This document shows positions 12,451 through 24,941 of a DNA stretch of 64,000 nucleotides, in pieces (the stretch's first letter is position 1; each line of letters opens with the position of its first letter). The stretch is from Forficula auricularia. Lineage: Eukaryota; Arthropoda; Insecta; Dermaptera; Forficulidae. Made by a program: the position numbers and the translations under genes. The DNA lies in NCBI GenBank assembly GCA_024734495.1, contig JALMQS010000099.1, positions 103,792,320 through 103,856,319 on the forward strand. The letters are read 5' to 3'. Under the pieces are notes generated by a model. It saw only the letters and a program-made list of their open reading frames with translations, made no database searches and was not told the origin of the DNA.

Positions 12451-12911
12451 GTTGAGTGAAAAAAGCGGGTTTTTTTCCTTCTTTTTTTTTCGAAATATCT
12501 CAAAAACGGCTGAAAGTATTGAGCAAAACCATGGCATTTCCTTCTAAAAAAGCTCTAATAAGTGAACATCGAAAAAATTATATTTTTTGAGAAAATAATT
12601 GTTTTGCCAAAATGTCTGTTAGTCTGTCTGTTAGTTAGTCTGTGCGTTACCAAATATTTGTGGACGAGCTAGCTCAAAAACTAGTGTGAATAACGAAACC
12701 AAATTTCACACTTAGTTTTGGTCCATAGAGATTAAGAGCTGATTAGATTTTGGTGCATATCGAGGCGGGTGGAGAGGGGTTAAAAATTAAAAATCTAGCC
12801 TATTTGAGCAAACTCAACCAAATTTTGTAAACATAATCAGTGGGACCCCAGAAGTCTAAACATGCAAAAACTAACCCCCTTCCCTACATGAATATAAATA
12901 ATTTTATTAAA

Positions 12912-13196
12912 ATTGGATGTTGATGAAGGCAGTCCACAGTGGTTGTAAAAAATAAGACTATAATGGTTTTATTATCTTACATTTATTCGTTAAACCGACG
13001 TTGATTTGAACTACTTTCATTGACTTTTCGTTACCCTGAAGAAGGAGAGAATAAATCTCCGAAACGTCGGTTTAACGAATAAATGTAAGATAATAAATCC
13101 ATTATAGTCTCATTTTTTTACAACCACTGTGGACTGCCTTCATCAACATCCAATTTCATATTTATACCAGTCCGTCTCCTAAAGAAAAACGCTATC
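12912..13196 (-). mobile_element. Palindromic hammerhead-like unit, family A, inserted in a P-family repeat, 12-bp TSD
   Basis: The unit is flanked by AATTTTATTAAA at 12900-12911 and 13197-13208. It interrupts a minus-strand P-family repeat whose uninterrupted counterpart is visible at 18970-19010, which gives an empty-site comparison inside the window. The leader lies on the right (complement of GATAGCGTTTTTCTTTAGG). One motif is intact (13031-13077); the opposing arm retains only its CCGACGTT end. Confidence 0.85.
13031..13077 (+). ncRNA. Hammerhead-like ribozyme motif, family A
   Basis: CTGAAGA at 13036-13042, helix II GGAGA/TCTCC, GAAA at 13061-13064, GTC ending 13068. Helix I pairs ACC with GGT and outward. 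Compared with the 1.3-kb copies, both sides of helix II have changed (GGAGG/CCTCC to GGAGA/TCTCC), a compensated change. Confidence 0.6.
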
Positions 13197-13299
13197 AATT
13201 TTATTAAATATTAAATATAAGTGAGGGGCCAGGTTGTATGGTAAAGTCAAGTGGATGGCCACATCAGAACACGTCAGCTTATTTTATTTGTGAAAGCCA

Positions 13300-15050
13300 C
13301 CTATTAATCCATTTTTAATTTTAATAAATAGTTTTCACCTTGAACCTAAACCATTTTCCCTAAGTAAAATTGGTTCTTTCTTTAAAAAAAATTCAATTTT
13401 ATAATATATCCATATGAAATATGATCTCAAAGTATTTAATACCTATTACCTATTGATTTTAATAAAAATAATTTTTTTTATTAATTTGTATCCCTAATAA
13501 TAATAAATATATAATATTATATAAAACAATTTATTTTTATCCCATTATAAAATAAAATAACAAACTACCTAATTTGAAAAATATAAAATTCGGTTGAAAT
13601 AAAAAAATTGCATTTTGTCCAATAATGCACAAATGATCAGGCACATTTCTTAGTTAAATACTTGTTTATTAGGAAAAATAACTTAAAATAATATAATAAG
13701 TATCTTCAATCATTAGTTAGTAAAAAAAGGTGTCTACTTTTAATTAACAAAAAAATAAATATTCAAATAACTTTTAAGTTTCTTTTTTTATTAAAATTAA
13801 GTAATTTCAATACATAGAAAATAATTTATTTGAAAACATTTTAATATATAATTCCCGTAATTTATTATTATTCAAATGGTTAATCCAAAGCTTTTATCAA
13901 TGTTCTGTACAAACTGATGGGGTCGGCACATTGGTGAGGGAGTGGTTTCCACTGAGGAAGAGATGCCGAAAGCGCTCTCGAAATATTTGGATTAACCATT
14001 TGAATAATAATAAATTACTGGAAAGAAGCAATTCAATTTATTTATCCTTTAACAATAAACAATTAATATATCCAGTACACACCAAACCAGCAAAATTCTT
14101 AATGAATTTTATTCTCGAAAACAGCTTCAAGTAGGTATACGTAAATTCATATTTTTAAAAAGTGAATAAATATTATGAAGCCAGGAGGAATATTTCTTTT
14201 TGGGTAGATAATGTTTATAAAATTTTGATAAAGAGACATATATTCAATCAGAAAGTTTGCATATAAAATATGTATTTAAATCTATAAAAAAATTTCAAAA
14301 TATGCTAAAATTGTGATTATTTTTTCGGAAATCTTGATATATTTTTTCAAATTCAAAATTGAAAATCTTCCTTTTAATCTTCGAAAATATGTGGGGCGAT
14401 TTTCATTTTTCTTATTTAAAAAAAAATCATCATGTCAAATTGTAACTATCAGATATGTTTTAGTAACATAAACATCTCAATATTTTAAGAAAGTTTATAA
14501 TTTTATGTCGGGAATTGAATTATGACTTATGAATTTCTCATTAAATTATTTTCCTTACTTTCAAAATTTCTCGATTATACTAAAAAGTTAGTTGATCTCT
14601 AATCGGATTACGAAAATTGAAACCTTGTGTGTTGGCTAATCAGCTGTTAGGCTGCCCTCCTAGCAAAACTCCCAATGTATCTTGAGGAAGAAGAAGAAAT
14701 AGTAACAATAATGTCTATAAGAACATTAAACATTTTCTTTTATTACTTTTGAAATTTAAAGCTGAAAAATCCAATCAAGTTCTAGCCTTATTCTCTAGTT
14801 GTGAATTTTGACCAAATATTGATGGATATATTTATTTATTTAGTATAGAGCCGATTTTTCCTTCCTGAGAAAGGACCATTATGGGCCCGAAACGTCGCCC
14901 TAAGGTGGATTGAATTAATACATATGTTTCTTTTTTACTCATAAAAATATTAGTGTCCCTTCAAGTTCACTTCAAAGAGAACTGATCCAGTGACTAAACG
15001 TCTTGCTTAAGGGGGTTCGGAAGAGCTTATCTTCTGGTTGATCTTCGAAA
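13300..15050. other. No gene recognised; inverted 25-bp pair
   Basis: TTTATTATTATTCAAATGGT (13861-13880) recurs inverted at about 13992-14018, enclosing a GC-richer segment (13900-13985). A variant hammerhead-like motif (CTGAGAA, CCCGAAACGTCGCC) is at 14870-14905. Confidence 0.45.
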
Positions 15051-15064
15051 AAATCCTTTGTATT

Positions 15065-15350
15065 AAGATTGGAGTAATTTTTGGAGACGGACTGATAAGT
15101 GAATTAAGTGGATATTGATGAGGTAGTCCAAAAAATTACATTATAATTCTGCTGATAATGAAATACAATATATTATTGTTACTGCCACTGAAAGAGGAGA
15201 CAGAGGGGAATGCTGTATTGGATTTCCTTCACTGACTTTTCAAAACCCTGAAGAAGGAGGGAATAGCCTCAGAAACGTCGGTTTTATGAATAAAAAGATA
15301 GTGTAAATTATCTTCTTCTTTTTTTGACTCGCCTCATCAATATCCACTTA
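15065..15350 (+). mobile_element. Palindromic hammerhead-like unit, family A, 12-bp TSD
   Basis: TSD ATCCTTTGTATT at 15053-15064 and 15351-15362. Same leader and end sequences as the 1.1-kb copy. The centre of the left arm is replaced by unrelated sequence, so only one motif remains (15241-15287); its helix II has lost the closing C (CCTCA). Confidence 0.8.
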
Positions 15351-16375
15351 ATCCTTTGTATTTCTGCAGAGTGACAACTTCTGTCTACTAAATGTTTTAA
15401 TAAAAAAAATGTTAATAATGAGGTTAATTTCGAATAAAAATCTTTGTTTTGATAATATTAATAAAAAGAATATTGAGATAATTTTTTCTCATTATAAAAA
15501 CATTTATTTAACACAAAAACGATTTCAAGAAATAGAGTTGGAATTCTACACTAGTGATTTTGTTATATTCTGTTGGCCGCAATTAAAGTTTTATTTTTAC
15601 ATTTATAAATAACTAATTAACTAGACTTTTCAAATCTATTGAAAAATGTATCATTCGATTCATAAAATTTCAATTATTGATCTGTATAAATTTGTTGAAA
15701 ATGGTATAATGTGTATAGAATTTATAGCCCTTTTAAAAGCTCGATCCATTTACTTCCAAAAGAACAATTTTCAATCATTTATTTCTCGGTAATCGGACAG
15801 TCGATCAACTTTAATTTTCGGTAATAAATATTTAATGCATCAATGATTCGAAGGTAAAATTTTCTTATAAAAAATAAAATTTTCTTATAAAAATGATAAG
15901 CAGTCCCAACCTTCTTAAAAAACATGCATGAAACCTGCGTAGCGTAAATAATTGTGGCTTAATGTAACTTAAATAACGTCTGGAATTTCGACATCATCGA
16001 AAGAGATTTATTTATTTTGGTAGAGGGTAATAAGAAAAGGACTTAATTGGGGAGGAAGAATGGATTAGGGAGATATCATATTGTAATATATACCTTCTAT
16101 ACCAACTAAAAAAAGGAAACCTTGTATTAATCCCTTGAACGGGAAGGGTGGTAAATTTATTGGGTGGCTGATAGGTCCGTGTGCTAGGGGTGCCAATGGG
16201 CGTGACCGTACGCTTCATTTCGCCCAAGTTGGGTCAAAGCGGTGGAATGAGAAATTACCGAGATAAATTTTGGTTTTGGATTTCAGACCCTGTCAACAAA
16301 TCCCCGAGTGGATTCGGAAGATTTAAAATTATTAATTGGCCAGCAATTAAAAAAAATCCTAAGGAAAAATATTTA

Positions 16376-17865
16376 TCCATATATATATATATATATATAT
16401 AAAATTCTTTGCCCGATACACTCACTCACTCACTCATCATCAAAACAGCCAGAACCACTGGACATAGAAACATGAAATTTGGAGAGGATATTACATCTAT
16501 GACATAGGGACTCACTAAGAAAGGATTTTTCGAAATTCGACCCCTATAGGGGTCAAAGGGGGCAAAGTGTGTTTTCACTGATTATACGATATCTCATAAG
16601 GACGATAAAATATCTACTTGGTTTTTACTTATAAAAATACTAAATTAAAATATCTAAAAAGTAATTTCAGGATTTTTTGAAAACGTTGGCTGATGAATAA
16701 GAAAGTCACACTTCACACATCAAAAATTGTCCTTATTTTCCTATTATAAACTTTCAAATTTTAATACAAATTATGGACGGAAATGATAATAATGAAAAAT
16801 AATGATAGAAGAAGTTGCACCAAAATGGTATAACCTCTGCAAGAACCAGGAGACGAGGTCATCGCCACTAGGCTTAAAATATATATTACGAGCTGGTCCA
16901 AAAAGGGTTCTAAAGGGGTCAAAAGGGGCAAAATATATTTGTGTGCTTACACTAATTATGAATTTTCAATTAAGAACGATAAGATATCTACTTGATTTTT
17001 ACTTAATAAAATTCTAAATACAAATATCTAAAAAGTAATTTCAGGATTTTTTGAAATTCGACTCTCAACTATCCAAAATATGAGTGGGGGCAAAAATTAA
17101 AACTCTCTCCTATCTTGATCAAATTTTGTAGAGTTATTCTTTATTACTTTAAGAAACTATTCCTCTAAAAATCAACTATCAAAATTGACTGTATGGGGGC
17201 GAAGGGGGGGGGGGTAAATTATAGAAATTTTTAGCTTTTTAGTACATTTACTCTTTAGAAAACTGTGGATTATTTATTTGCAAATATCTAAAAAATAATT
17301 TCAAGATTTTTTGTAATCCGACCCCCCCCCCCTCAACTATCCAAAATGTGAGTGGGGGCAAAAATTAAAACTCTCCGATCTTGATCAAATTTTGTAGAGT
17401 TATTCTTTATTACTTTAAGAAACTATTCCTGTAAAAAACCAACTATCAAAATAGACTGTATGGGGGCGAAAGAGAGAGGGGGGGGGGGGGCAAAATATAG
17501 AAATTTTTCGCTTTTTTTGTACATTTACTCTTTAGAAAACTGAGAGTTATTTATTTGCAAATATCTAAATAATTGCAAATATTTAAAAAATAATTTCAAC
17601 CTCCCAAAATGTGAGAGGGGGCAAAAAATTAATACTCTCTCCGATATAGATCAAATTTTGTATTGTTAGTTTTTAAGACTATATAAAATGTATGCTGTAA
17701 ATATCAATAGCCAAAATGAGTAAGTGGGGCCGAAAGAGGGGGCAAAATATTACAAATATATATTACAGACCTAATAATCACATGCCGAGACGCCGCCCGT
17801 TAGGGCTACCTGCCCGGAGGGCTGAGTTGTAGATGGCGTGCCGAAGGCACGCCTGGACCAGCTCG
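16376..17865 (+). mobile_element. Non-autonomous Helitron
   Basis: The 5' end TCCATATATATA follows an A and leads into AAAATTCTTTGCCCGATACA and a CACTCACTCACTCATCATC tract. The 3' end has a perfect hairpin GGCGTGCC GAA GGCACGCC (17835-17853), then 12 bases ending CTCG before T. The usual CTRR is degenerate here (CTCG). The interior has three tandem GTGAGTGGGGGCAAAAATTA blocks (17068, 17339, 17605). No Rep/helicase is present. Confidence 0.65.
16680..16899 (-). repeat. Inverted copy of the Helitron 3' end plus its outside flank
   Basis: Reverse complement of about 17855-18100. It spans the Helitron terminus ACGAGCTGGTCC and ~220 bp of sequence lying beyond the Helitron, including part of a family B unit. 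It interrupts the Helitron at the sequence GATTTTTTGAAA. Confidence 0.8.
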
Positions 17866-18088
17866 TAATATATATTTTAAGCCTAGTGGCGATGACCTCG
17901 TCTCCTGATTCTTGCAGAGGTTGTACCTTTTTGGTGCAACTTCTTCTATCAATATTTTTCATTATTATCATTTCCGTCCATAATTTGTATTAAAATTTGA
18001 AAGTTTATAATAGGAAATTAAAATTTGAAAGTTTATAATAGGAAAATAAGGACAATTTTTGATGTGTGAAATGTGACTTTCTTATTCA

Positions 18089-18131
18089 TCAGCCAACGTT
18101 TCGTCGACTTTTTCGACTTCTTCAGGGCTTC
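18089..18131 (-). ncRNA. Hammerhead-like ribozyme motif, family B
   Basis: Minus strand: helix I AGCC/GGCT, CTGAAGA, A, helix II GTCGA/TCGAC, GAAAC, GTT. A degenerate plus partner (CTTAAGA) lies at 19095-19135; the two enclose a P-family repeat. Confidence 0.58.
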
Positions 18132-18329
18132 AAATAGTCATGCCACACATTCGTCTAAATTTGCTTTTTATCTTCTTTACGCTTGAAAACCATCAGAAAC
18201 ACAAATTTTTAAAAATATTTGGTACATTTACATAAACAATTTTTCTTTCTATTCTTTATATTAATAATTACAGTAGACAAAACAGAAATACATAGAAATA
18301 GGCAACACTGTTTTTACTTTACCATACAG

Positions 18330-19075
18330 GGTATGGTCAAGTATTGTAATCGTGCATGACAAAAGTGTTTTTTTCTTCTTTTTTTTCGAAATATCTCAAA
18401 AACAGTTAAAACTATTTTGATTAAAAAAATTGAGCCAAACCATTCGGTCTTCAAAAAGCCCTAATAAGTAAACATCGAAAAAATTAAATTTTTTGAGATA
18501 ATAATTGTTTTGTTAAAATGTCTGTTAGTTAGTCTGTCTGTTAGTTAGTCTGTCTGTTAGTTAGTCTGTCTGTTAGTCTAGTCTGTCTGTTAGTTAGTCT
18601 GTCTGTTAGTTAGTCTGTCTGTTAGTTAGTCTGTCTGTTAGTTAGTCTGTCTGTTAGTTAGTCTGTCTGTTAGTTAGTCTGTCTGTTAGCTAGTCTGTCT
18701 GTTAGCTAGTCCGTCTGTTAGTATATCGACCCAAAATTTAGGGGGGTTAAAAATTAAAAATCTAGGCCAATTGAGCACACTCAACCAAATTTTGTATACA
18801 TAATCAGTGGGACCCCAGAAGTCAAAAAATGCAAAAACTAACAGCCCAAAAGGGGGGGGGTCAAAAAATGAAAATATTGGCCCTTGTACCAAACTCAACC
18901 AAATTTTGTATAGATAATCAGTGGGCCCCATGGAGTCTAAAAATGGAAAAACTAGCCCCCCTCCTCTACATGATTATAAAAATAATTTTATTAAATATTA
19001 AATATAAGGAGAGGGGCCAGGTTGTATGGTAAAGTCAAGTGGATGGCCACATCAGAACACGTCATTTTATTTAAT
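18330..19075 (-). repeat. P-family repeat (minus) with internal minisatellite
   Basis: Uninterrupted reverse copy. The short CTGTCTGTTAGTTAGT segment seen once or twice in sister copies is expanded here (18520-18722). Confidence 0.75.
18520..18722 (+). repeat. 16-bp minisatellite (CTGTCTGTTAGTTAGT)n, about 12-13 copies
   Basis: Near-perfect head-to-tail 16-mers, with variants only at the ends. Arises by expansion inside a P-family repeat. Confidence 0.95.
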
Positions 19076-19349
19076 GTGTGACATGGCTATTTGAAGCCCT
19101 TAAGAAGTCGGCAAATTCGACGAAACGTTGGCTGATAAATAAAAAAGTCACACAGAAAAACTTGTCCTTATTTTCCTATTATAAACTTTCAAATTTTTCA
19201 TTATAAAAAAATGTGAAAATCTAACATAGGTGTCGTTAAATTTCCGTTTTATAATATTTTATAGTAAATTTTATACAACTATTTTAATAGACTCTACTCT
19301 TATAATATATAAATTTCATTGAAATATCGTTAAAATAATTACTTTATTC

Positions 19350-19640
19350 ACCCTTCAAAAAGGAGAAATGTAGGTAAGGGTCCCCCCTTATCAACACATT
19401 ATGGAATTTGATAGAAAAATAAAATTTAATTTACTTGAAAATTTTACTATTATTTTAATTAGTATTTCATATAGAGATGAATGGATATAAATTTCATTGA
19501 AATATCGTTTAAATAATTTTTTTTACCCTTCAAAAAGGAGAAATATAGATAAGGGTCCCCCCTTATCAACACTTTATGGAGTTTGATAGAAAAATAAAAT
19601 TTAATTTACTTGAAAATTTTACTATTATTTTAATTCAATT
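19350..19640 (+). repeat. Two-copy direct repeat
   Basis: CTTCAAAAAGGAGAAAT and AAGGGTCCCCCCTTATCAAC recur about 170 bp apart. Related phrases occur at 28.3-29.2 and 34.7 kb. Confidence 0.7.
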
Positions 19641-19859
19641 CCTATTATCACCTTGTTCATGTTTTCATTACATAATCTGAACGTATTATTTTATAAAATA
19701 GTAATACACTCATGATTAAAATTATTGCCAGTGAAATAATTCCAAAAAATATAACAATATTGGAAAATTCGTCAAAATATTTAAAAAGAAAATATATCAT
19801 CCATGTTAGTGTGATAAATCTGAATACAATCAAAGTGCCTAAATTCATAAAATTATTTA

Positions 19860-21245
19860 ATTTTTGAACATGAAATTTAAATGTTATTGAAGTGAAACTT
19901 CTTTAGCTACGTATCTGTTTGAATTTTTTTGTTACAATTAAGGGGAAATGACTCAATAGAGGGGAAATAATAGACACACCTTGAGTCCGTGTAAAGGAAG
20001 AATACATTGGGTATCTAGTTGTGTGTCAGCGCATCCGTGCCATTTAGTTTGTTTTTTTTTTTTTGTTCAGTATTTTGGACTTATTAACTATTTTTATTTT
20101 TCGTTTTGGCCGTAGAGTTAGGATATGCATTCAAAAGAACTTTTTTGTTGCTGGTTGCATCATCAGGCGCTCTCTATTAAAACATTACTTAAAGACATTG
20201 CCTAATAATTGTAATCCTTTTAAAACTTTGAATTCACATATTTATAAGTGTCCTTTATACCTTACTAGAAATTTTTTTAAATTGTCCTTGCAGCACTAAA
20301 TTTGTGTTATTGACCATTGAAATTTGCATATTTAACACGCGAATCTTATCCCGATTGATGTTAAAGCGACTGTTTCATTAAATAACAATCGTAATTTTCT
20401 TGATATTATTTTGAAAAACTGATAATCATTAACTGAAGATATAACAAATATTTTCCTGTTAAAATAATTGTATCAAGCGGTATTCGTTTTGTATGAAAAA
20501 TGTTAAAAGTTAGCTACTTTTGATGGTTTTCATTTTCTCTCTCATGGCATGGCAGGCGAGAGATGGCGACTTGGCAATGTCGCACTAAAAATCACTCAAT
20601 TCTGCACATTCTCAAATTCTGTAGCTGGTGGATTTGAGATTTTTAGCTAATTTTCTCAACCTAACTATACTATTCTCATCTGGAATTTCGCATTGAACTG
20701 TTTCATGAAGTGTTTTTTTTTTATTCTTTTTCTTTTAGCGTCGGTAAGAATGCAATGTTGCCAGATCCGAGAAACGACGTAGTGAAAATATTTTTGACTT
20801 TCTGCGCATGTGAGAGTGTAGGGGAAAGAGCGAACTGCATCTGATTAGGGATCCTCCTTAATGAGCTTTAATTTAATTTTAAATAATTTTAAAAATAATA
20901 ATAGTTGATTAGAGAATTTTAGTGTTTTATGATTATATTTATACTTTGTTCTCACGGGGTGGAATTTTTTTGGCCGTTATATACAAATAACATCTACTGT
21001 TAAAGAAGTTTCCCTTCCCCTACCTGGATGAGGCTCACAACATATTTTTATGAATGTAAATTTTAATCTATGGTAGATTCCTAAAGAAAGCTAAAAAATG
21101 AGCCGAAATTTAACATGATATTTAATTTATTATAATCTCAAAAATATGGAAAAAATAAGGATGATTTCAAATTTGTGAGAATTTAAAAGTCGTATAAATG
21201 ACAACAGCAATAAGTTTGATTTTAGAAGAGATTTTATTGGAAATG
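19860..21245. other. No gene recognised; possible unique host DNA
   Basis: 20540-20840 is less repetitive and slightly GC-richer. A 78-residue frame at 20063-20299 has no recognised motif. Confidence 0.4.
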
Positions 21246-21249
21246 TAAA

Positions 21250-23190
21250 TTTATTAAACCAATTATTTTACATGAATTAATGTATACATTGTATTTTAGC
21301 TTCGACTCCGGAGATTACTTCTCCACCATCGAGTGTCCTTGATCATCTTTTTAGTCCTTGTTTTTCATAAGAGGAAAAGCTAATTAAAGAAAAAAACCAC
21401 TTTTCCGATAATTATTCCAATTCCATTCTCCCGTTATTGGAAATGTTTTTTTTTTTTATAAATTTTATTAAACCAATTATTTTACATGAATTAATGTATA
21501 CATTGTTTTGACCTTCGACTCCGGAGATTACTTCTCCACCATCGAGTGTCCTTATTCATCTTTTTTAGTCCTTGTTTTTAATAAGAGGAAAAAACTAATT
21601 AAATAAAAAAACCTCTTTTCCGATAATTATTCCATTCTCCCCGTTATTGGAAGTGTTTTTTTTTATAAATTTTATTAAACCAATTATTTTACATGAATTA
21701 ATGTATACATTGTTTTGAGCTTCGACTCCGGAGATTATTTTTCCACCATCGAGTGCGTCCTTGTTCATCTTTTTTAGTCCTTGTTTTTAATAAGAGGAAA
21801 AAACTAATTAAATAAAAAAACCTCTTTACCGATAATTATTCCAATTCCATTATAATTCCCTCGTTATTGGAAATGAGAATAAATTTTTATCAATTTAAAA
21901 TAATAATAATAATAATAAATTTATTGAACCAATTATTTTACATGCATTAGCGTATACATTTTATTTGAGCTTCGACTTCGAAGATTACATCCCCACCATC
22001 GACTATTATTGGAAATGTGTAAAATTTATTTATTTAAAAAGTTAATGTAAGAATCTGAAAGGGAGATTTACGAAACGATTATATATAATCTCAAATCCTT
22101 CAAAATATCTTATTATATTAAACGAGAAATTCTTGTATATATAGAGAGATTCGGTTTCTCGAAAACGGCTCTATTTCGATTTGGATGAAATAAACGGGTT
22201 AGGAGATTTTTGGGTTGATATTTCGATCTGTCACGGTCTCATCTTAGGCTAAATTGTTTTTGATGGGCTTTTTGTTAATTGAAATAATTATTAACAGGTG
22301 GAAGTTTGAATAAAAATTTATAATTACACTTTTTTCAATTTTCTTTTAAAAAATCCAACCATTCGAAGGATCGTACCTCCTTCTTCAGGATTTAAAAGGG
22401 TCAACGAAAGAACCTAGGTGTATATTAATATTATTTTAATTGCAATTTCATTCAAAACTTTCTCCCCAGTGATACGACTTGATGATGGCCATAGCTGGTC
22501 TTTTTTTAATTTTATTGAACCAATTATTTTACATGAATTAATGTATACATTATATTTGAGCTTCGACTTCGGAGATTACTTCTCCACCATCGACTGTCCT
22601 TGATCATCTTTTTAGTCCTTGTTTTTAATAATAGGAAAAAAGTAATTAAATAAAAAAACCTCTTTTCTGATAATTATCCCAATCCAATTCAATCAAACCA
22701 TCCCCCATTGCTGGTATTTTTTTAATTTTATTGAACCAATTATTTTACATGAATTAATGTATACATTGTATTTGAGCTTCGACTTCGGAGATTACTTCTC
22801 CACCATCGACTGTCCTTGATCATCTTTTTAGTCCTTGTTTTTAATAAGAAGAAAAACTAATTAAATAAAAAAACCTCTTTTCCGATAATTATTCCTCATT
22901 CCATTCGTCATTCCATAGCTGGTCTTTTTTTATTTTTCCGTCCCTTTTTTTATTTTTTTTTTATAAATTTTATTAAAACCAATTATTTTACATTAATTAA
23001 TGGATACATTGTATTTTGCTTCGATTCCGAGATAACTTCTCCACCATCGAGTGTCCTTATTTATCTTTAGTCCTTGTTTTTAATAAGAGGAAAAATCTAA
23101 TTAGATAAAAAAACCTCTTTTCCGATAATTATTTCTAATTCCATTATTCCCCAATCAAGTCGATTGGATCCTCCCCCTTTCATAGCTGGT
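21250..23190 (+). repeat. Satellite-like array, seven diverged copies of about 215 bp
   Basis: CCAATTATTTTACAT starts near 21259, 21473, 21680, 21929, 22520, 22736 and 22979. Each copy continues with GCTTCGACTCCGGAGATTAC and CCACCATCGA, and most with CTCTTTTCCGATAATTATTC. A stretch at about 22030-22440 separates the two groups. No coding potential. Confidence 0.85.
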
Positions 23191-24172
23191 CTAAAGATTG
23201 GAAAAAATATAAATCAAATTCCTTATTTTATTTAGGCTGCGATTAATAATCGCATTTTTTACCTGAATTTAAAATTAAAAAATATTAATATTCTTTTTAA
23301 CTGAATCAAAAAATTACCGAGCGATGCTCGGTGTTCCAGGCAAACTTTATAATGAAAATCAGAAGACAATTTTTAATTGATTTCCTATCGCTTTAAAATA
23401 CCATTTTAATTTAAATTCATGGTTAATAAGAAAAACGTATAGTTCTATATTGAAAGGTGACTTGATCTAAAATTAGAATCCCTCGTAATTTCGATTGATG
23501 TCAGAAGAGCTGAATGCGATTTTGAGCGGAAGTTGTTAGACGAGTAAAGTCGGTCGAGATTCTGTGAGACGATCCACCTGGACTCCGTCCCGAAATTCCC
23601 CAAGAAAAGAACAGGGACACTCGCATACAGGAAGCTAAGAGCTGCTTCCCGAGGGATCCTAGCTCATGGGAATCCATTCCAATCATTCCGATTGTTAATA
23701 TACCCATATATATGTTATAGACCAAATGATTAAGCAGGGCACTATTTATAATACCCGGGTAATATGGATAGTGACAAGTCAAATCGGGCTACGTAGCTAA
23801 TACTTATGTAAACTTCATTATTTATCACATTGTCTGGTCATTATGAATAAATATTGCTACGTAACTGTTGTGCGATTTGATAATTAAGGTTAAAACCGGT
23901 TACTTATTACTTCCCTAACTATAAACTATATAGTAAGTATATAGGGGCTATATAGATTCTCGAAATCTATATAGGCACAGGTTTTTAAGCGTTTAGTTAC
24001 TATATAGTTTCAAACATTGTGCTGCTAGAGTTAGTTTATGTTACGTTTTAATTTCAAAAGTGTGGTTTATCTTAAAGCTGAAATCGTTTCATATTTTTAA
24101 TTTCATAGAACTTAAAAACCTGAAATACGAACCGTTGATTACATAGAACTGTTATTATATCAAAATAATTTA

Positions 24173-24307
24173 TTGAAGGAGACAATAAAAGAATGTGTCT
24201 TCTGCTGGAATTATAAATGCTTAATTTATTTAACGACACACTCTTTTATTGTCTCCTTCAATTTATAAAAATTCTGCTACTCTCGGCAAAAAGAAACTTT
24301 CAATTTA
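24173..24307 (-). mobile_element. Short family D unit with 14-bp TSD
   Basis: TSD ATCAAAATAATTTA at 24159-24172 and 24308-24321. A small palindrome (GAAGGAGACAATAAAAGA and its complement) plus the right-hand leader (complement of TTTGCCGAGAGTAGCAGAAT). The central motif has been lost. Confidence 0.75.
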
Positions 24308-24534
24308 ATCAAAATAATTTAGTTTGCTTTTTAGTTTTTGTTAAACAGAAGTCTGATTAAGCTTAAAAAATTTTAATTTAAATTTTATTTATTTATAACG
24401 AGACTATAGTTACAGCCAAAATAAAACAAGTATAAATTTCAATTCTTAACTTGCCCACCCTGAACAATTTCTTAACCTAACCACATGAAAGATTTTAACC
24501 TTTCATTCATAAATTAATTCCTGTGAATCCATTG

Positions 24535-24585
24535 TAATAGACTGATGAAGAGGGCAAGGCCCTCGAAACTATAGTCTCGTTATAA
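24535..24585 (+). ncRNA. Hammerhead-like ribozyme motif, family D
   Basis: CTGATGA at 24542-24548, A, helix II GAGGG/CCCTC, GAAA, then CTATAGTC. ACTATAGT is self-complementary. Helix I is short (GA/TC). It belongs to a second family D unit (about 24385-24690) next to the short one. Confidence 0.55.
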
Positions 24586-24941
24586 ATAAATAAAATTTAT
24601 AATTCCAGCAGAAGACACACTCTTTTATTGTCTCCTTCAATATATAAAAATTCTGCTACTCTCGGCAAAAAAACTTTCAATTTAATACCTACTATATGTT
24701 TAAAATAATAAATAAATTTTGAGTTGTGAAATCATTTAATTTTTAATGAAGATTCGTAAGAATCTGGATAAATATCGGTATATTTTTTTTCCAAAATAAA
24801 AATTATAACCTAGACTTGAAGGTTTCGTCGATCTATTCTGACTTCTTAAGAAACATAGATTTTATTTAATGTAAAGAAATGAGTATCTATTTGAGAAAGA
24901 AAGATTGAAATTTTTCTCAAAATCAACTTGTGATATATAAT

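Larger units (their letters stand above)
12460..13295 (-). repeat. P-family repeat (minus), interrupted by a family A unit
   Basis: Reverse copy of the 380-1131 repeat. It ends at the GATGTGGCCATCCACTT complement near 13260 and is interrupted at 12912-13196. Confidence 0.7.

Noticed and set aside
14865..14910. Hammerhead-like motif
   Set aside because: It has CTGAGAA instead of CTGANGA and no second arm; listed only as a variant.
18520..18722. CRISPR-like array
   Set aside because: Contiguous 16-bp repeats without spacers in a eukaryotic setting: a minisatellite.
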